Positions 38,465 through 51,506 of a stretch of 64,000 bases of DNA are shown one piece after another. The stretch covers positions 8,954,928-9,018,927 of the forward strand of contig NC_083658.1 in assembly GCF_963576545.1 (NCBI RefSeq), given 5' to 3'. Position 1 is the stretch's first letter. Each line of letters opens with the position of its first letter. Source of the stretch: Limanda limanda (taxonomy: Eukaryota > Chordata > Actinopteri > Pleuronectiformes > Pleuronectidae). The notes below the pieces were generated by a model. It was not told where the DNA came from, did no database searches, and saw nothing but the letters and a program-made list of their open reading frames with translations. Made by a program: the position numbers and the translations under genes.

Positions 38465-41400
38465 GGGCCGACGTATTAACCGGTTGGTATTTTTTTCCAA
38501 AGCGTAATCTTTGCAGACAGCAAAACACATTCTCTAATTATAATGTTACCCGTTGGCTTTTACAAGAGATTTAACTGGTGAATGTGACATAATTAGAAAT
38601 CCACACTTTTTTTTATTTTTGTTGACCAAGTACAAGCGCTCAGAGTGAATCTCTCTGTGTCTGTGTTTCCCTGGAAATTCGGGGATACAACTGGGGTCTT
38701 GCAATAAACCCAGAGACTCACAGAAAAAGTCGGAACCCCGATTGCGGCTCAATGAGCTCATTCCTGCGACTTATTAAAATGAGTGCAATTCCCGTGAGTG
38801 ACACATTTACACGCCCAGAGCGAAGAGAAATAAGAGTCATTCCAGGAAAACAGTCGCTGGGGCAAGTTAACGATTACTGCGAAACGTCAGGTGATTCATG
38901 GTGACCCGGGATGCCTCTCTACACAAACAGCACTTACAGAACTAGAGTTAAACGTGCATGTCTCCGGAGGAACAGTCACTTTCATTGATCACAGATTATT
39001 TCCACATATGTCATTGGTTCCGTCCATGAATCGAGGAAATAACGAGCGGACCACTCGCTTGTTGCTGCTCTATCATTTGAACAACTTTAAACTATCTTGA
39101 ATCTGAGCTCAAGTGTATTTCCAGGTAAGTCCTCCTGGAAACACCGGGTCTGAAAACATGCAGTTTATTCCATGTGTTATTTTGAGCAGAGCATACAATA
39201 ACAATCAAAAATGGAATTTGTCAGGACCATATTTTGGCTTCAATTGTCTTAAGCTGTGGATATAAAAGCAGCGTCACACTCTATTTTTATGGGAAACAAA
39301 GACAGAAGGAAGTGACTGCAAAGGTTATCTGAGGATTCTGAACCCCGACATCAATTAGTCAAAGGGAGATGATTATCTTGGTGAAATTCTGCTACGCTAA
39401 ATTATGTTCTGTAATTATCCTTTTTTATTTAATAATAAAATACCGACTTCTTTAACCCGTGCTGAACTCAAAACATAATTTACATGAAACAGTAGGAATA
39501 TTCAAATACTTAACTCAAAGTCAACTAAAAGTCTTGTATTGAAAAGTTTATTTGAAGTTTTAACAATGCTGAATGCAGAACATAATTTTAATATTTTTAG
39601 CATAATATATCTATATTATATTTGCTTTATTATCTTATTATTACTGGTCCATCAATTTGTTAACATTATTTTACTTTTACAGGTATTAATTGTAGTATCT
39701 AACTACTAATAACTAATACTAACAACTTTATGTAGGACTGTTACTATAGTATAGGGTGACTTTTCATTATGTATTGTTCCAAATATTGTTTCATTAATTA
39801 ACTAAATTAATTGTTTGTAAAAATCTGGAAAGGATGAGAACCTTAAAAAATAACTTCATCAGATGATAAGATTGAAATTTGTGCTAGAAAAATCCCTTCA
39901 AGTATCAATATTTTATCAGCTCTCCAACAATTTTTTGCATAGAACCACATTTTTGAAGTCAACTTCCGCTGTTGAAAACCTTAAGTGGTATAAAAAGGGA
40001 ATTATTTCTGTCCTAAAGTGTGTGGAGTAGGAAGAAAACCAAGTAAAGTACATATACTTCAACTTAGCGCAGCACTTGAGTAAAAGTTTCTCAGCAGAAG
40101 TAAAACATCTGGTACATAAGGATGGGCACGTTTCGGTCCTAACTCTCACTATAAAACACTTTGAGATAGAATATATTATGTATAAGACCCTTAAATCCTT
40201 GTGAAACCCAATGGCCACTCCTCCATCATGTTGGGTTCAGGTGGTACTTTTCATAGTCGTGGTATTTGCAAAGAGCTTGTTGACCTTGTTGCTTGAGACT
40301 CAACGTGTCCCATCTGAATATTAGCCTTTGCAATCTCTCAATCACATGCGTTTGTGTCTTCATACAAAGTTAAAATAGCATATTTCCAGAGTATATTTTT
40401 AGTTATGAGTAAAACACATGCTCCAGGATGGGGGAAATGAAAAGCCATCGTTCTTAGAGAAGTAAGACTATGTTTCCTCCGTAAAAACGCTGTTAGCTCT
40501 GTCGGATCTGGCGATTCATCAGCATGTGGCGACAGAATTAGCCTCGTGCGGTGGCTTTAAAAACCAAAAGCCCTCCGCACGGCTTTTTCAGTCCCTGACA
40601 GAACCTTCAGATTTTATGTTGCCATAAAGCAAAGGCTGCTCATATCTTTTTTTATAACATTTCGGGTGTTGTGATTTATGGAGCCTGGTGCTGCGATAAT
40701 GGCCGTCCGACACCGGCATGCTTTAAGATTATTTTATGGTAATTCGGATTTGCCTCATGCCAACGGAAACAAGATGTCCTTATCGGAGGAATCACTTTAC
40801 AATGGATGGAGGCTCTAACAGTCTGGCGGAATTAATGAAAAATGGTGAATGATGGAAGAGTCTGAGGAATTTAACAATCCACCTTGGCTTCAGCATATCC
40901 TCTTTTCAAATTGAGAGTCAAAGCCCCTGACCCTCCCTTCATACAACACACTACTCCACAGTTTTCAAGCAACAAAAATTTTTGATATTTGAAAAAGCTG
41001 CCCATGTTTGAGTTGGACTGTGAAGTATGGACGGGGAAAATAAAGACATCCCGGCCCCAAATATCCCAGGATTCATTGCACGTCTGTGATGAGCTGAAGA
41101 GTTAAAGGCGGCAAAAAGCAAAGCGAGAACATTTTAATGGAAGTACTCAACCAAACAGCGAACCATGGACGTTTGTAATCAACTGAACAACTCTTTAAGG
41201 CGTAGGTCTGTTGCCAGGCGACGGCCGTAAGGTCCAAACAAGCTGCTGATGGAATTTGGATACCAGACTACAGTCACCTACAATTACTTCCTGATTGGTT
41301 GTGTGATGAGCCTCTACTCGACTAACAGCGGGTTCAACTTTGTCGTCAGTGCGGGAAAACATATCCCTCAGCTTACTTCTAGTAATTCCTGTAACTAAGC

Positions 41401-44097
41401 AAACAACTGAAGAATAAACAATCTGCTTCCTGTTTCCCCAGTTTCCATGAGATCTGCATCAGAGATGGTTTTAGTTTTAAAACTAAACTGTCAGCATAGC
41501 TGTAGCCTGAGTCGGTATGTTCTTCTAACATCCCTGCTCTTGTAAACTGAAATCTTCTCCCTGCTCTTCAGTCATTTTAAGTTTATTTTTAACATCTGGC
41601 ACTCATTAAGAATTCATAGTACCTAGGTTCTGTGTATCTGACCCTCCCCGAAAAATATGTGAAAAATATATGAACTCTCCTGGACCGACATGCCCTGTAC
41701 CTACAAGGCAACATCACTTCCTTTGCCACATTGCTTCCCGCCCCAAACACTCCAGCCCTCCACGCAGAAATAAAGAAAAACTACTGGCATCAATGTGGAC
41801 TTTGCATGGCTGTAATATAAAAAGACACTATAGCATGAGAGCTGTTTACAAACTGGTCTGAAGGCTGTGTTTTCAGTTATCTGTGTTATGTTATGACGAC
41901 AAATGTGAATTCGATTTTTTCCGGCTTCCCTTACTTGTGCTCTGTATCGACTCGGCTGTTAATCCAGGCTCTGAACATCTGTCTGGAGCAGGAATAAAAA
42001 AGTGCAGTCTCCGGGAACAAAGTCACTGTCGCTACCTTACATACTTGGCTGGTAAAGACAAAAAATAAACTTGGTTAATTTGTAGCCAAAGAATCACATA
42101 TAGGGTAAAATTATAGTGTTTTTTTCTTTACCACTAAAGAGATGGAGCAGAATCAATTCTTGACTTCCCCTGGAATGAAAGGAGATTTAAGTGTAAAGTA
42201 AAGCACTGAGAGCACGAAAGCAATCAATCCCTTACAGGTACTTGCTGGCAAAAAGCATCAATTCAAAATGTTTTCAGGTAAGTGAAGTCGACAGCTCCTT
42301 CCCAGTTAATATGCCGTCCCGGTGATGTGCGGGATTCACGTCGACGCTGCACAACTGACAGCTCAAGTGAAAATACACTGGCTGTTCAAAAACCTTCCCC
42401 GGCATCTCACGCTGACTTGTTGTCTCAAGGGTTCAATTGGAACGAGGCTGAATGTGAGTGATTTAATTTGTATTTGTTTTTCTCCTGTCATCTCTCACCC
42501 CCCCCCCCCACTCTCTCAGAAAGCCCCGTCTGTCTCCATGGCGACCAAGCAGTAACTCTGCCAACCCGCAGACACAATCGGAGCTCCGGAGGGGCCCTCG
42601 GCATTGGTCGACACGCACACCCACAAATCAATCACCGATGAATCGCGTTCAGCCGATGTACTCTCCCCAACCCTGGCAACTGTCAAGCTCAGATGCTCCG
42701 AAATTGCCGAGGATCTCTCCGAGGAAGAGGAACACTGGCGGAATATTCATGGGGCGGTCGGGGTCAACGCTGCCACAGAGGAACACGGCAACCTTCACTG
42801 ATGTAAATAATCCTTTTAGAAAACGTCCGAAAAGCAACACAACGCTTTGGTCGCGAGGAAACGTGAGGAGTTTAAAATGTGAAACCTCTCGGGTCGCTTC
42901 GCAGCAGCAGCGGCATACAATATCGGGAATGATAGCTGTGTCCTATCGTAGATTAGCATTAGCCACGCTGCTCCCGTGTTTATGTTGGGCCGATTAGAGC
43001 GGAAGCGTGGTGAAAATGTTAAGTGCATTTATATGAAGGCGCCAATGGGACTGTGACTGAGCCGCAGCCTCGATACACTCGCCTGCTTGTTATGAGCAAC
43101 ACGACACAGTGACTGTTTCACCAGCAGGATAATAACAGTGACGACGGGTTCATTTTCGCGATCGAATCTCGTTGGCGACAGGGAGGAGAGCAAGGGGAAG
43201 GTGCTGAATCCCAAACAGGTTCACAACCACTGAAAATCCTCTGACGCTCCTTCAGGCAGAGGAGATCCGTTTGGAATTTGCTACCACGCTCAGTTGCAAA
43301 GCAAGCCAATCCAGGGTTTCTGTGGATTTAAAAAGGGCTTTGCACGGAATCAGGCTTCCCCCGTCACAACTCAGCATTCCTCCCGGTCGCGGTGTCAGAT
43401 CAAAAGTTTGTTGGAGAGGCCAGAGTCGATTGGAGGAGTGTGGCCTTTGTTTCCGAACTCAGAATATGGTCGCCTGGGCTGTATTGAGTTGTTGCCAGAA
43501 TGTGCCCAGGCCGAAAGGAGCGGCTTTAAGCCCAATTAACTGATAAATGCACGCTCGCTGGGAGCTGGCAGACAGAGAGATCAATGGAGCTGAATTGAGC
43601 AGTGCAGGCGGGAGAGACCAGCCCTCAACCGGATAAACATGGTTACAAGCCCCCACATGAGGGCACTGACTGTTTGTGTGCCCTTGAGCAAGACAGTGTG
43701 ACACCAGGACTGCTTTAGAACATTCCGTGTTGTACCGGGAAAGTGGAGAGAAATGGAAAGTGCATCCCGCCTCGACCATGGTCACGTATCCATTCTAACA
43801 GGTCGTCACGCTGACAAACGAGAGGCTGTTCTGTATCCTCGCACCAAAAAGAGAGGATAACCACCACCCCCACCTGCACTCGATACACAGAACTAAACAG
43901 GTTTACAGAAAAGACGTGTAGAGACATACACAGAAATACAGGTCGCAGGGGGAAGGCGATCTCTGGCTAATTGGGAGAGTGGGTGCAGTCGGAGCAGGAC
44001 CTGCCTGTCAGCACCTGGGGTAGTCGGCTCCTCATCCTGCCCACATCACCCAGCAGCCTCTCGCACCTCCTCATGCATTATGGAGAAGCTCCAACAC

Positions 44098-44100
<3 letters not shown>

Positions 44101-44141
<41 letters not shown>
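44101..44141. repeat. (GA)n microsatellite
   Basis: About 20 uninterrupted GA units. Confidence 0.95.
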
Positions 44142-44144
<3 letters not shown>

Positions 44145-44584
44145 TTGTCCAATGAGCCTGGAGTTACCGCGAGCAGGATGTGCAAGTCCTTATGTGCAGA
44201 CCCAGTGTTTTCCTCATTACACTGGACAGACTTAGCGTGAAATTGCCAAATTTGAATCCAAAACAGCAGAATAAGAGCCAGGACGTGAAGCCGTGGTTTA
44301 CAAAGTGGGATCCGCGGCGCCCTGAGGTGCTGTGAGGACGAGCCAAGGCCAAGATTTGTTTATTTCCTTCCTCGTTTTGAATGTCTAATTCATTTGAGAT
44401 AACTTCAAACGTATCAAAACTAAACGGATGTGGGGAAATCACAATATTCAAAAAATAAATGAGCTGCAGTCGGGACTGGTTACTTGACAGTCCACGATTG
44501 TTCTGGCAAAACACAGACCAGTAAGACACGGTGAAACTGACTCTGTGAATGTACCTTAAAGAAATTGGTCTCAACCCAGAATAT

Positions 44585-44680
44585 AATCACGGTTGGATTC
44601 CAGTCTGCTGAAGTTTCCTAAGGCAAGACACTAAACCCCAAACCGAGGGGTCATCAAGACTGGAAAAGTACTTAATAAAA
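44585..44680. repeat. Possible short interspersed repeat fragment
   Basis: CCTAAGGCAAGACACTAAAC followed by CCCAAACCG resembles the 'caagacactgaacccc' block of a fish repeat. It is short and diverged. Confidence 0.3.
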
Positions 44681-47600
44681 ATGAAGGATTTACATTTAAT
44701 AGCTCCGTCGAGAAGTATTAGATTCATTTTAATGAATCCGCAGGAAAATCAAACTACTTCTAATTACTGTTTTCTTTCCATCCACATGTGCCATGAATAT
44801 CTGCATAACATTCCATCGCAAGATCTCAAATCTTCCATTCAATTTTTTATAATTGTGCATTTTAACGATTTGCAACTTTTCCATCTCGGGGCAAGTAGAT
44901 AGTAGGATCACTGCATAAAGACAGTGAGTGGATAATTATATATTTAATGTGTCTACCATGAAAACTATTGACGGACAGTATTTCACAGGTTCTGTCAGTT
45001 GTCACGGAGGTGTTCTTGTCCACTTCCTCCTGCAGTGAGTGTCATGTCGCCGCTCTACTGACAGCAATTGTCACCAGGGATCCTCGCACTGAGAAGAACA
45101 CAAAGGAAGCGTTGAAAGGAAGAGAAAATGAATAGGAGTCAAGGATTCTCTCTCGTTGTGATAAAGAAAGAAACCCTCAGTTTAACGACGAGTAGCCACT
45201 GTATCAGCAGACGGGAAACAGGGGTGAATGAGGCTAGATTCAAAAAGTGCGGCCACTCTGAATGTTCCAATTACTCAGCTACACAGGGGTGGAACTTTTT
45301 CCACGGATCCTCAGATCTCTATCTACCCTTAATCATCCGTGAAACACTCGTGCTCCCGCTGAGCAACAACCGAGTAATTAGTTAAGTTGTTTCGATAATT
45401 GCCTGGACTCAAACTGCGCGATTAAAGGAAGATGACCACAGATGAGATAAAACACGAAGGGGCTAATAAACAATAACAACGGGTTCGTGCCCCAGGCTCC
45501 GCCGAGGGAAAGGACAAACAAAAAAACAAAAAGATAAAGTAGCCCAAAACTTTGTCTCTAATGAACTTAACCAAACAGATTGACTCGCTTGGAGTTGTTT
45601 TCCTCTGGGAGTTCTGACGGGAAGTGGGCTTTCTTTGTGCTTGAAATTGATTTGTTGTGAGGGATGTTTCTCTGGCAGAGAGCTGCTTTGGAGTTTCTGC
45701 AGAATGGTGGGGACTTGTAACCTCCAGCTATATTTCATATAATTTGTCATCTTACAGGCTGCTGCAGTATTCCATTCATTCAGTTTCCCCCCGACACTAC
45801 ACCTATCTGCAGAGGCACCTTTCTGCTCTTTTAATCAGACGTTTGAAATCCTGTGTACTTCTCTTTAATGGCAAATATTCATCACTCACATGGCAAAAAT
45901 CTGTTTTTTGGATGTAAACATATTTATCCAGAGTTTCACCCTAAAAAACAACCAGTCGCCACTTTACATCTGAAACATATAATTAACCTGCAGTGTTTGG
46001 TCTCCTTTGTTCTGTATGCTACATTTTCTCGAGTTAATTACCCCGCGTGCCTCGAATGTATTGCTTGTTTTGAAAGTGAAGCTTAAAACCGCCCCTGCTG
46101 CACATAATAGAATGTTGACACAACATACATTTTCTCCCATACTGCTCCATTTCTACTCGGAAGTACAACATGCACCAAAACTGAAAACACCCTCCTGTCT
46201 ATGGTCCCCTGCAGAGAAGAGATACTGCACATTTAAATGGGTTTGTTGGGCAGTAGAATAAAATATATGACTGTCCTTTAATTAAATGCATTAATGCTGG
46301 TTTTATTATCACGTTTATTGCCAAATTCATGAAATAATGTGCATTCAGGGGTTGAACATGGCTCATAACGCCACCTAGTGTTTCGAGCCCTCTTATGTGT
46401 AGACTCAACAGTTTGGGATGCCTCTGCCGCCTGACATTTAAATGTATTTGAAAACCTTAACATCCTCTATTCAAATTATTCAATTCATAAGCCAGTGGAA
46501 ATTTGACTTTGGTCTTGGCCGCCAGGGAACTCCAACAGCAAGAAGCTTCAGGCAACTTTCTTATTTTCTTGCTAAGCTTTGAGAAAGAAATTTTGTAATT
46601 TAAAGTTTGACACAACATAATTGATGTCATGTTTAATTTTTAGATTGAATTATACCTTTATTATGTATATATGCAAGTAAGTATATATAGCAAGTCCTTC
46701 CTTTAACAGTCAAAGGAGGATTGAGCCAATCACAACTTGGGCAAAAGGCGAGTATATACTGGAGTTGTTACCAGTTTATCCCAGTACTGACATATAGATA
46801 CAAACAACATTCACACTAACATTCAAACACACACACAAACACACAATTTAGAGGCCGCAGTTAAATGTACCTTAGCAAGGATGTAGAGAAAGAAAGATAG
46901 AAACCTAAAGAAGTGAGTTGTCTCCATGGTAAAAACCTCTGTGCTCCTATTTAATACTTTTGGATTAAAATCACAAGAATTATTATACCTACCTATTAAA
47001 AACTTCAAAGGCAGCAAGTCATCCTATTACCTAACAACAGCTCACACTTGCTTCCCAACGGACAAAAGCTGCATTGTTCTGATTTGCTTGTTTCGTTGAA
47101 GAGACGTGTGCCTGCTTTGCCCCTGACATGACTGGCCTCCCCTATTATATAATTAGAATAAAAAAAAAAACAACACAAAACAAAAAGTTAAACCCTCACA
47201 TCAAAGACTCGTTTTGAAAAATCCATCTCTCCAATTGTGGCTGATTAGAGATCCTCCAGAGGCTGTCGGGAGGCAACCGTGTGCAGGGATGCAAATTAGT
47301 TCGCCCCCCCTCTGTTTTGCTGTAGATGGGAAAACAGGCTAAGGAGAAGGATTAGGAACCAAGGCTCACTTATCTCTTTTTGCATTCCTCACCCATGCTC
47401 TCCTTTCACTCGTCTCTTCTATCCGTTTTCTCTCCCTCAATATCCCTCATCGCTCCACAGCCTCTGCCCACTCACTCCTTCGCTCCTTTCTCTCCTTCTC
47501 TCCTCACTTGCTTTGAATTTGCTAAAACAGACCGGTGCTGCAGCTCTCTTGACCACGGCATGATGTCCCAACTGATTCAAGGTTGTTACAATAGAAAGAG

Positions 47601-47929
47601 ATTCTTATAGAAGGAGGTTTTGAACATGCTAAAAACAAGGTGTCTATGCCAAATAAACAGTATTGCACTGCACTGCATTGCAGATCTGTTGTGGGATGTT
47701 ACATGTTCACAAGAGAAAAGTTTTGCAAATGAGAACTTACACTAAAGGGTAACACTGAAGTGTGGACGTTCTCCATGTCAGAGGTGGATGCTACTGAAGG
47801 TATTGCCTCTTTAACAAGAAGGACACTCAGAGAGCACCTATCTCCACCAAGGCCAACAGTCCCCTGAATAAATCACATTGGAATTCAACAGGCCTGGATT
47901 TAAATTTGAGGCTGCAGCAAATTTCACAC

Positions 47930-48130
47930 AGCCATAGATATTGGTCCCCTCAGCATGCCAGTTTATCTTTTTCTATCAAGATCTATGTATTATTTGCTGA
48001 AATCTACAAACAATGGGAACAAAAACACCATATCTCGCAATGTTAAAGAAAGAGAAAAATAACACCTGGACATGCTGCAAAATGAAATGCTTAGTCTTTG
48101 GTTCCTGCCACAACATTTTGTGGTAATGAG
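47930..48130. repeat. Reverse copy of the 8461 repeat family
   Basis: ATCAAGATCTATGTATTATT followed by ATCTCGCAATGTTAAAGAAA is typical of the reverse orientation of this repeat. It is non-coding. Confidence 0.55.
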
Positions 48131-49289
48131 TTCAGTAGGTTGTGAGTAATCCAGCAGACTAACAAGCAAAAGGAAACAACCACAGATGAAATCTTATTTA
48201 ACAATATGCAAAAGTACTAATAAGAATACAGCCACATGGAGGCATCTATTATTTGAAAGTGAGAATCCGTGTTGCAACTGGTATTCACGTTATGAAATGC
48301 AAATTTGAGGTATTGCAAGTCATGAGTCTGATGTATAAATAATGAGTCCCTCTGCTTTACATATTGTGTCAGGTGCTGTTTTTACTTTCAAATTCAATTA
48401 TATTCGCTCCCTTATAAACATGATTTCATTTTGCGATGCAGCACCACGGTTCAGGGCACAAACAGAGAGAAGACAAAAAAAACTCATAAGCTTTTTTCCC
48501 CACGCACGTTGTTACTGCACGCCGTGTTATTTGAGTCTGCGTTCTATTATTCACATCAAAACCACCTCAGAGAGAGAGAGACACTGTTTTCTTTAAAAGC
48601 TGTAATCCATCACTGCAACAGAAGACACAGGAGCAACATGTGAAATATGACCTGTTTACTGGTATTTGCTGCATTAAGTTTATTTAGCCCAGATTTAAGC
48701 ACTGGGGATAAATAATAGCATGGCGCTGGAAATTGTATGATGTGCGGATATTAGTCTAGTAATGCCATGTACATTGCCTGCATTCATCTCCTGCTTGCTA
48801 TGTACAACAAGGGATTACAGCCCTCCTGCTCGCCTGTGCTGCTGGTCTCTGATGTCGGTGGGAGCGGACTGGGAGAGAGTGATGAATGCGGAGACATAAA
48901 CGGGAGAAAAAGAGTTTATGTGATATTGACCAGTGCTTATTTCCCCAGCAAGTGTCTTTGAAACGAGCCCCTGACAATAGTGCTGTTATGGATTTAAAGC
49001 CCCTCAAGGCAAGTTTTGTTTTGTAAAGAAATATGAATAGTACTGTCTGAGCAGCGTAAATCCCACTGTAGGTGAGACTGTAACACACAAGGGGTGATTT
49101 TTGTTTGTTTTCCAACATCATGGAAGATTAAGCAGCGTGGTTCTGCCGTTTGTTTTCATATTTGAGATTTAAAAAAAAGTGAATTATTCCAATTTTGGTT
49201 TTCATTATAAAGCTGGAGGCGTCTTGAGATTGGAGTTTGCATTTTCTCCCCATGTCTGTGTGAAGACGTGGATCTGGGCTGTCTCTATA

Positions 49290-49420
49290 AGTTAAGCCTG
49301 CAGTACACTGGCAACCTGACCCAGTGTCCTCTGGGATTGGTTCCAGCTCGCCCTGTGACCCTCAAGGGAGAAGCAGTATAGCAACCAGTATGGGTGGTTG
49401 GTTGGATGGAAATTATAAGA
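49290..49420. mobile_element. LINE-type 3' tail remnant (L2/CR1-like)
   Basis: GCAGTACACTGGCAACCTGA, GGGATTGGTTCCAGCTCGCC, CTGTGACCCTCAAG, AAGCAGTATAG and a GGTTGGTTGGATGG end resemble the 3' tail of L2/CR1-like LINEs, which end in GGATGG-type repeats. No reverse transcriptase is left. Confidence 0.55.
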
Positions 49421-49754
49421 TCTATGTCAACAACAGATGCATATTGTGAAAAAAATGTAGTGGTTTCGATGATCACCTCACACTGCAGTTTTCCTGCGAC
49501 TTTATAGAATTGATAGGTTTTGCGGCACATAATTGCTTGTGACTAGTAACTAGCTGGTCAACACAATGGAGCATTTGGCAGCTAAAGAGCCCGGATATTA
49601 AACAAGAGTAACCTGCAAAGTCACATGGCAAGAAAAACAACTCCAAATGAAGACTAATGTTGCAACTGTTGCTGGATGTGTGTGCAAATATGAAACTTTC
49701 AACTTGATGTGACTAAAACATGTCATGGCGGTTTTCTTAGCTTGTTTCACTGTT

Positions 49755-49768
49755 AATATATATATAAA

Positions 49769-49822
<54 letters not shown>
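49755..49822. repeat. (TA)n microsatellite
   Basis: About 68 bases, pure from 49773 onward and interrupted before that. This is the longest AT tract in the window. Confidence 0.95.
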
Positions 49823-49826
<4 letters not shown>

Positions 49827-50459
49827 AAATAACAAACTGTTGTGTGTGAAATACTCTATTGATTGTGACTGCAGTTATTGAAGCACAATGTTTTAAAGAG
49901 TTACATTCACTGAGAGTGGCGGACAGATTACTGGAGCCTGTGTTTAACTGGGAAAAGATCAATCTGACTGAGCTGTGATGGGTGGCTAGCTTGGAAACAA
50001 CCACAAACCCTACATGAGGGATAAATGTCTCCTTTTTTGTTGCCATTTTAAAGCGTTCAAATGATTTGTAAAAGAGCAGCAGAGAGCTGCCTCTGACCTG
50101 GCGTCACCATCCCCTGAAATAATTTCGTCAAAAGCAAAAAAAGACGAATATAATACATGGCAACAAGGAGCTATTATGCTACCACTCAAGATAGATATTT
50201 CAACATGGCTGCAAAAGGAGTGTTCCATTATGGCAGCATGAGTGCACTGCATCTTTGTCCTTATCTGACACAGCAGGTTTGTCATTTGCTTTGTGCGTCA
50301 TGCACAAAAGTTGAAGTTGCGTGGCGGAGAAAGGATTGCATGGGGATCAGGGGGCGTCCTGGGCAGATTGGTTAGGGCGAGTACCACATGGGCACCGACG
50401 GCTGATGGGCCCGGTCAGCCGGACCATTCACACCATGTGTGTCACTCCCCTGGCCTCTC

Positions 50460-51306
50460 TCCCTTTGCTGTGTGGTGGGTTGTAAAGGAGTCTCGGCAGA
50501 AAATAAATTCAGTGCATTTGTCAACATGAGTGGATGTGCAACTTCTTCTACAATTCTTGATTGAGACAAGTCCACAAAAACAAAAACAGACATGTTGTCT
50601 CGTGCTGCTCCTGCCTCCGAAAAAAGGTTCCTCTCAGAATGTTGGTGTCTTCAAGCTAATGTCACCTGCTAGTTTTCCACAAACTGCTTCTTAAGATCCT
50701 CTTTTCTGTTGCACTCATGTAAGTTGTGTGCGCTGACACATACAGACACACAACTTACATATTGGTTTTTGCCCACATAAGGAAGAAACATGTTTAGGTC
50801 CCTACACCATAAGCATGACCTGGTTCAGGCCCCCACCTAACACACACACACACACACACTCACACACACACACATTCTTGCAATAACTAATCTTATAAAT
50901 TAATCTTACATCTATGTGTTTTGTGTGTGCACATTTTGTTTCTTCCTTTTCAGATCATTACAGTATGGACGTTTTGGCTTGATTAGCATTCAATGGGCGG
51001 ACAGGGTTAGAAATGTATTTGTGATGGTAAAGCTTAGATACGGAATGTTTTAAATCAATTAATCTTACATTTTCGGTTTATTGGCAGGTAGCAAACAACA
51101 TCAAAGTGCATTACTGACATCTACTTCATCTCAACATCATCACATCATAGGAATCATAGGTCCTTGGAGCTTCGCCTTTGATAAGTATGTCTCTGATATT
51201 CAAGATCAACACTTATGCCTTTGATCGAATCATTCTAGGATGGAAATTTACCGAATAACTTACATATGAGAGTTTGAAGAATCAACTACAACCACAAAAA
51301 ACTGTT
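50460..51306 (+). repeat. Upstream region of the kinase gene, duplicated at the window end
   Basis: This stretch, which should hold the promoter and 5' untranslated region of the kinase gene, matches 63490-64000 along its length. Shared landmarks are GTCAACATGAGTGGATGTGC (50520 and 63551), CCACAAAAACAA, GGTTCCTCTC, CACCTGCTAG, TTTCCACAAACTGCTTCTTA and TTGAAGAA. The offset falls from about 13,031 to about 12,696 bases, so this copy carries roughly 330 extra bases, including a CA repeat near 50839-50874. No TATA box was recognised. Confidence 0.8.
50839..50874. repeat. (CA)n microsatellite in the duplicated upstream region
   Basis: Two CA blocks separated by CT. It lies in the part of the upstream region that is longer here than in the copy at the window end. 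Confidence 0.95.
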
Positions 51307-51338
51307 GTGTGGGTTGTTATTGTGAAAACTCCACTCAA

Positions 51339-51506
51339 ATGGAGGACCAAGGCATTATGCTGCCCCACGGGATCAGTGCCATGAGGAATATTCACCAACA
51401 GCTGCTTCAGCTGGCCAGAGAATGTGACTCTACAATCGCGAGCGGTATGGTCAGCACCAACGACTTCTTGGAGCTGCACGACAAACTGGAGAAGCTTCAC
51501 TATGAG
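51339..51506 (+). CDS. Cassette 1 first exon: MAST pre-kinase-like helix
   Basis: This 56-codon exon carries a segment like the pre-kinase domain of MAST proteins, ending in [18 protein letters not shown] proteins have a similar FYELQEKLEKLL helix. Unlike its two homologues (54409-54918 and 57612-58082), it lacks the acidic repeats, and no splice acceptor is visible where theirs lies, so it plausibly holds the start codon. The donor is GTTGGA, weak but identical in all three cassettes. If the donor is skipped, the frame continues through VGIII and stops at 51603; an AATAAA lies near 51579. The start codon context is unremarkable (C at -3, G at +4). Confidence 0.6.

Larger units (their letters stand above)
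28311..50459. other. Long non-coding stretch
   Basis: About 22 kb with only the repeats noted. Frames such as that at 31331-31798 lack any domain. AT-rich, intron- or desert-like sequence fills 39,400-39,900. Patches at 29,090-29,190, 40,550-40,830 and 48,640-48,960 look like possible conserved non-coding elements. It could be intergenic or part of a large intron of a gene outside the window. Confidence 0.5.
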
